In this document: positions 59,801-64,000 of the stretch, piece by piece
Layout of the letters: each line of letters starts with the position of its first letter
Numbering within the stretch: the stretch's first letter is position 1
Source: Candidatus Hydrogenedentota bacterium
Lineage (GTDB): Bacteria > Hydrogenedentota > Hydrogenedentia > Hydrogenedentales > CAILVY01
Assembly: GCA_029565395.1 (NCBI GenBank)
Contig: JAKQOG010000230.1
Span: 1-64,000, forward strand
DNA length: 64,000 nucleotides
Direction of reading: 5' to 3'
Translations under genes and position numbers: made by a program
The notes under the pieces: model-generated
Databases searched by the model: none
What the model was told of the DNA's origin: nothing
Seen by the model: only the letters and a program-made list of their open reading frames with translations

Positions 59801-62800
59801 TCAGGATAGGCGTTCAACATCATATTGGTGGTTTTGATGCCACCGGCCCAATGGCCGCCATTCCGGGGATCCCAGCGGCGCGGCTCAATAAACGCCCGGA
59901 AATCCGCGCCCAGTTTGATGCCATCGCCATCGCCCGGAAGCCCCGACAGGTCCCGGTAACCGCTGTCCGTATGAAGCACGACAAAATAATCCGCCACCGA
60001 GACAAAGCCCCCAATAGCATCCGGAACAGGCTCAAATCCACCCGTGCACGGGTCACCCGGATTCCGGCGCCGTCCACCATCAAATTTCATCTTGATTTTC
60101 CACCACGGATCGCCTCCGCCCGGAGGGAACGGAATATATTCCCACTGATTTATCCCCTGATTGACAAATCCGTCCTGATTCGTCATATCCGCCGGGTACA
60201 TGGGGTAATCCGTAAAGGTTATGCCATAGGAAGCGCCGCTTGCATCTGCCGCGCTGGGCGGATCATAAATGCCGTTGGCCGTGCAATTAAAAGGGGTTGC
60301 GCAGTTTGCGCTGGTTCCCGTGTCGCACCACAGCCAGGCGCCGTTAAACGAAAAGTCGGATTGCACCGCATAATCCGCCGAGCCGCTGAACGAGGTCGTC
60401 ATCACCTCCAGGGCATCATTGGGATTAAAGCCGCCATTGCCCGGAATGCCAAAGGGGTCGCCGCCAATATCAGTAAGAATAAGGTTGATTTCGTCCGGTT
60501 GGTCAAAACAGTTCGGTCCATGCATATTCACCCCAATTACAGGGACCCACGCATCGGCTGCGAACAAACGGCGGAGGTCAATCCATTCCCCGCTCACTGC
60601 TTCAAAAAATGTGTCGCTAATGTCCCAGCGGGGCCGCGCATGCTCGCCGATGGGCGTATATTTCCGAATCTGCCAGTTCCAGTTGTTGTGATACATGCCC
60701 GGCATATAGCCGCTGATCCCGTCGCCCGATATGTCAAATATGTCAAAGCTCGAAGAATAACCGGTCGCTTCAGACAACTCCTCGTGCGTCGTTCCCCAGA
60801 AATCGGGGGAGTAGCTGTCGAACGAGGTCCCATCATCATCCAGGGGAAATTCCCCTACCAGATATTGGTCATGCGGATAAAGGGTGTCAAGCAGGATTAA
60901 CTCGTTCGAGGGATAAGGGCCTGCCCAGGGTTGCATCGCAGCATAATGGAGCGTGTACGCAAAGGTTTGCGTGGAACTCCACAGGGAAGACAAACGCACC
61001 GCGACAATATAGCCTTCCTGCGGTTCTACGCCGGCCAACACCCAGTTCAACACCGCCGCGGTAGTATCCGGCGCCCCGGAACTCTTGGGAATAGTCAGAA
61101 GGTTATCCCCAGGATAGTTGCTGGAAAAGGGGCCGTACGGATCATTTATGTTGCTGTACGTCCGCAAGAATGGGAACTTGGGATTCTCCGGATTCAACCA
61201 GCCGGTATATACACCGCTATAATGGAATCCATCCGGCTGGGTCGGATAGAAATTCACCGCTGATACACCTTCATAGCAGCGATAATACTCTTCCGTACGC
61301 CGGCACGTGGGTTTGGGGCGCGGATCAAAACAGAAATTCAAATAATAATGCCCGTCATTGATGTTGTAATTCCCCGCGAAATCCGGCATTTCATAGGGGA
61401 AACCATGGTTGTCCCACTTCAACATCGGAGACCCCGGCTCTAACCGGAAACCAGACGAGGGAAGGCCCAGATACCCGCCCTGGCGCCAGACCCACCGCCC
61501 ATCATATTCCAAATTAAACACCTGGTCCGGTTTGCTTTCAGGACCATTGTCCACAAACAGCCCATATTCAAAAATGTCTTCCTCCAGAGGGCCGCCCCCG
61601 CGAGGATAAGGACGAGCCGGGGCGGTATCCCCATGAATCGAATATTCCAAATAGGTGAGCACGCGCGGCGCGGGGCTGTCATCCTTGTACGACATTTTGA
61701 ACCAGAACAACGGCACCCAATTGTTCAAGGGCGTCAGCGCCGCTCCATCATTCGCGCCAATCATGTCCTGCGCTTCAAAGTTCGCGGTTTCCAGCAACGC
61801 TTCCAGAACCAATGGGTTATCCGCATTCTCCGGATCCGGGGCCACATACGGCGCATCCCCCAACGGCGGGCAAATAAAGGTGGTTGAACTGCTCGGATCC
61901 TGAATCCTCACACGCATGCCCACGACATAGGTTCCGGGCACAAGAAACACCGGATAATCCGCCCCCCCCAAATACACAGGGGCATTTTCTACATAAGGCA
62001 CTTCTACCGGGTCCAGCGTATCGGGAAATACATAGACCCCATCCACCTCCTCGGGATCCGGACCCAGCACATACCACAGCGTGTCCACCACTTCAAATGT
62101 GCCGGGAATCTCTATCACGGGATAGAATACCGCGATCATCGGCACTGATCCCGTGGTCGCTCCGGCATAATACGACGCATCCACGTCTATGCAGGGATCC
62201 TCCGCAAAATTCGCTACAATCTCCGCATTGCGATTCATCCGGACAACGCAGTCAATCCCGTTATCTTCATCCAAGGCCCCCAAACCTTCCCAACTGATGA
62301 ATTGGAAACCTTCGTCCGGCACCGCTGTCAACGTCACCGAAGAACCAAAAACATACTCCTCATCGCAATTCGTGTCCAGGCCGCAGTTAATGCCATCATT
62401 TACTCCAATCGGCCCCGTTACAGAACCGCCGCCGATGCCGGAGATTTCTATATGCGTTATACAATGGGTGCTGGCGGTAACCGGAGCCGACCAATCCGAT
62501 TGGCTTCCCGTCCCTACCGTGGCCATTTGGAAACGATACGTGGTGCAGGGCCACAAATCCGCAAACTCGAACTCTACGGCTTCCGCGCTCGCCGACCTCT
62601 CCGCGTATATCGTATTGCTTTCCGCGTCGATGCACCGAATGATAAACTGGCTGATATCCGCCGTGGACGTATACGACCACGTCACTCTGATGATTGAACG
62701 GGGCTGACCTATGACGGATCCGGGATTGGACACTGGCTCCGCTTGAACATTGGTCGGCGGCTGGATCGTCCAAAACCGCGCCGTAACGTCCTGATCGCCG

Positions 62801-63960
62801 CTCATAAGAACATTGCATTGTTCTGAAATACATGAAGTGTTTTGCCAATCCCTGAATACATAGCCGTTATTCGGCTGCGCCTTCAACTGAACCGTCGTGT
62901 TATACGCGAACTCATACACACAGGGCGAGGCATAACATGGGGTTTTGCCCGCCACCGTCACGCTGCCGCCCCCCCCGCCCGGAGGATCCATGCGAACCGT
63001 CAGGACGCAATACGTGTACCCGGAAACCTGGTTTGACGCCGTATCCCCATCGTTGTTATGCGCCAACACCTGATAATAATACTGTGTGCCCGAACTTAAC
63101 CCCGAGTCTTCATAAAACTCCGTGCCGCTGGATAAGCTGGCCACTTGCGTCCAGGGCGCCAAGGGCGTGTCTTTGCGCTGGACAAGATATTGCGTCTCGC
63201 CGGCAACATCCGACCACGACAGCGCAATCGTCTCCGTAGAAGTGCCTACCGCGCCTAAATCATTAATCGCACCGGGCGCCGCCTTGTCATTCGCCGGCGC
63301 ATTCCGCAGACATACATCGTCCACATACAATCCCATGGACACTCCCGCCGCAATGTGCCCTTCAAAGCGCACAATATGCGCCCGGCCGTCCGCAAACTCC
63401 TTCACCTCCACCGCCACCTTTTTGTAACCGGTGTAATTTGCGGCATCCGCTTCCGTCGCCTTAAACACCACGGTATCATCCATAAACGCCTTCAGGGAAA
63501 GCGGTGTTTCCGCCTGGGGGATCGCCAAATAAAACGTGAGCGAGGCTTCTTCTTCCTGAGGAATTATCACGGTTTGCCACACCGCGCCGTCCGTGGCCGC
63601 ATCGGCATTCCCCGAAAACCACACCCACCACTCCCCAGTGCGTGAATGCAGCGTGCCATCACACTCGGCATCGCACAACGGAGTAAGCCCCGTGGAGGAT
63701 TCCTGCCAGGCTTCATTCGGACTGCCCGATTCAAAACTGGGATCGGCCAGCAGATTGCCCTCGCACGTAAACGCCGCCTTGGCCGTCTTCGGAACGGCGG
63801 CAAGATGCACCGGTCCCTGGGATGGCGGCACGCCCGCAATGCTCGCCAACTGCTGCGGCGCGGCTGCGCCCTGCGGTTGATCGGGTGCCATTCCAATGAC
63901 CCCCAGTAAAACGAGCGCGGCCAAAGCCAGCCCTGTCGTAGCGCCGTACTTAATGCTCAC
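50821..63960 (-). CDS. Giant secreted protein with Fn3-like, PKD and IPT/TIG-like domains, internal large duplication and C-terminal TM/basic tail
   Basis: About 4,380 aa. Signal peptide; PKD ([32 protein letters not shown]); C-terminus [33 protein letters not shown]. GTG start at 63960 has GGAGGAG RBS and is preferred over TTG at 63981. Confidence 0.88.
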   Translation of the reverse strand: [4379 protein letters not shown]

Positions 63961-64000
63961 GTTGACATTCTCCTCCGGCAAAACATGTTTCCGCTTCCGC

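Overview
The window is bacterial chromosomal DNA. I could not assign a taxon. The (EG)n linker proteins and dockerin-like tails resemble those of uncultivated PVC/Hydrogenedentes-like lineages, but that is inference only.

(1) 1-12.2 kb, minus strand: three large secreted multidomain proteins, one cut by the left edge. They contain P-domain-like modules, a recurring 'WWG' module, (EG)n linkers, beta-helix N-termini in two of them, and paired dockerin-like C-termini.

(2) 12.6-32.7 kb: an apparent ion/osmolyte island. It holds a CPA2 antiporter fused to a PTS-EIIA domain, KtrB/KtrA-type K+ uptake, a large MscS/MscK-type channel, a PRC-barrel protein, a receiver-less sigma-54 activator (bEBP) and two operons. 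Operon 1 is lysine 2,3-aminomutase, a Na+/solute symporter fused to an AblB-like beta-lysine acetyltransferase, and a TerB-like protein. Operon 2 is a degenerate receiver, an opine-dehydrogenase-family protein, a cobalamin-binding-like protein, an AsnB-like amidotransferase and a MarC-like protein.

(3) 32.9-64 kb, minus strand: a complete-looking gspC-M type II secretion operon, flanked by a dockerin-tailed secreted protein, a metzincin protease and a ~4,380-aa secreted protein.

The strongest new signal is a two-operon sigma-54 regulon. Two near-identical -24/-12 promoters (TGGCACATGRCTTGCT) are each preceded by a 58-bp ungapped conserved upstream block at the same distance (118 and 119 bp). 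The block carries covarying half-sites. The bEBP gene sits just upstream of the first copy. This predicts that N-epsilon-acetyl-beta-lysine synthesis is co-regulated with an uncharacterised opine-dehydrogenase/B12/AsnB pathway.
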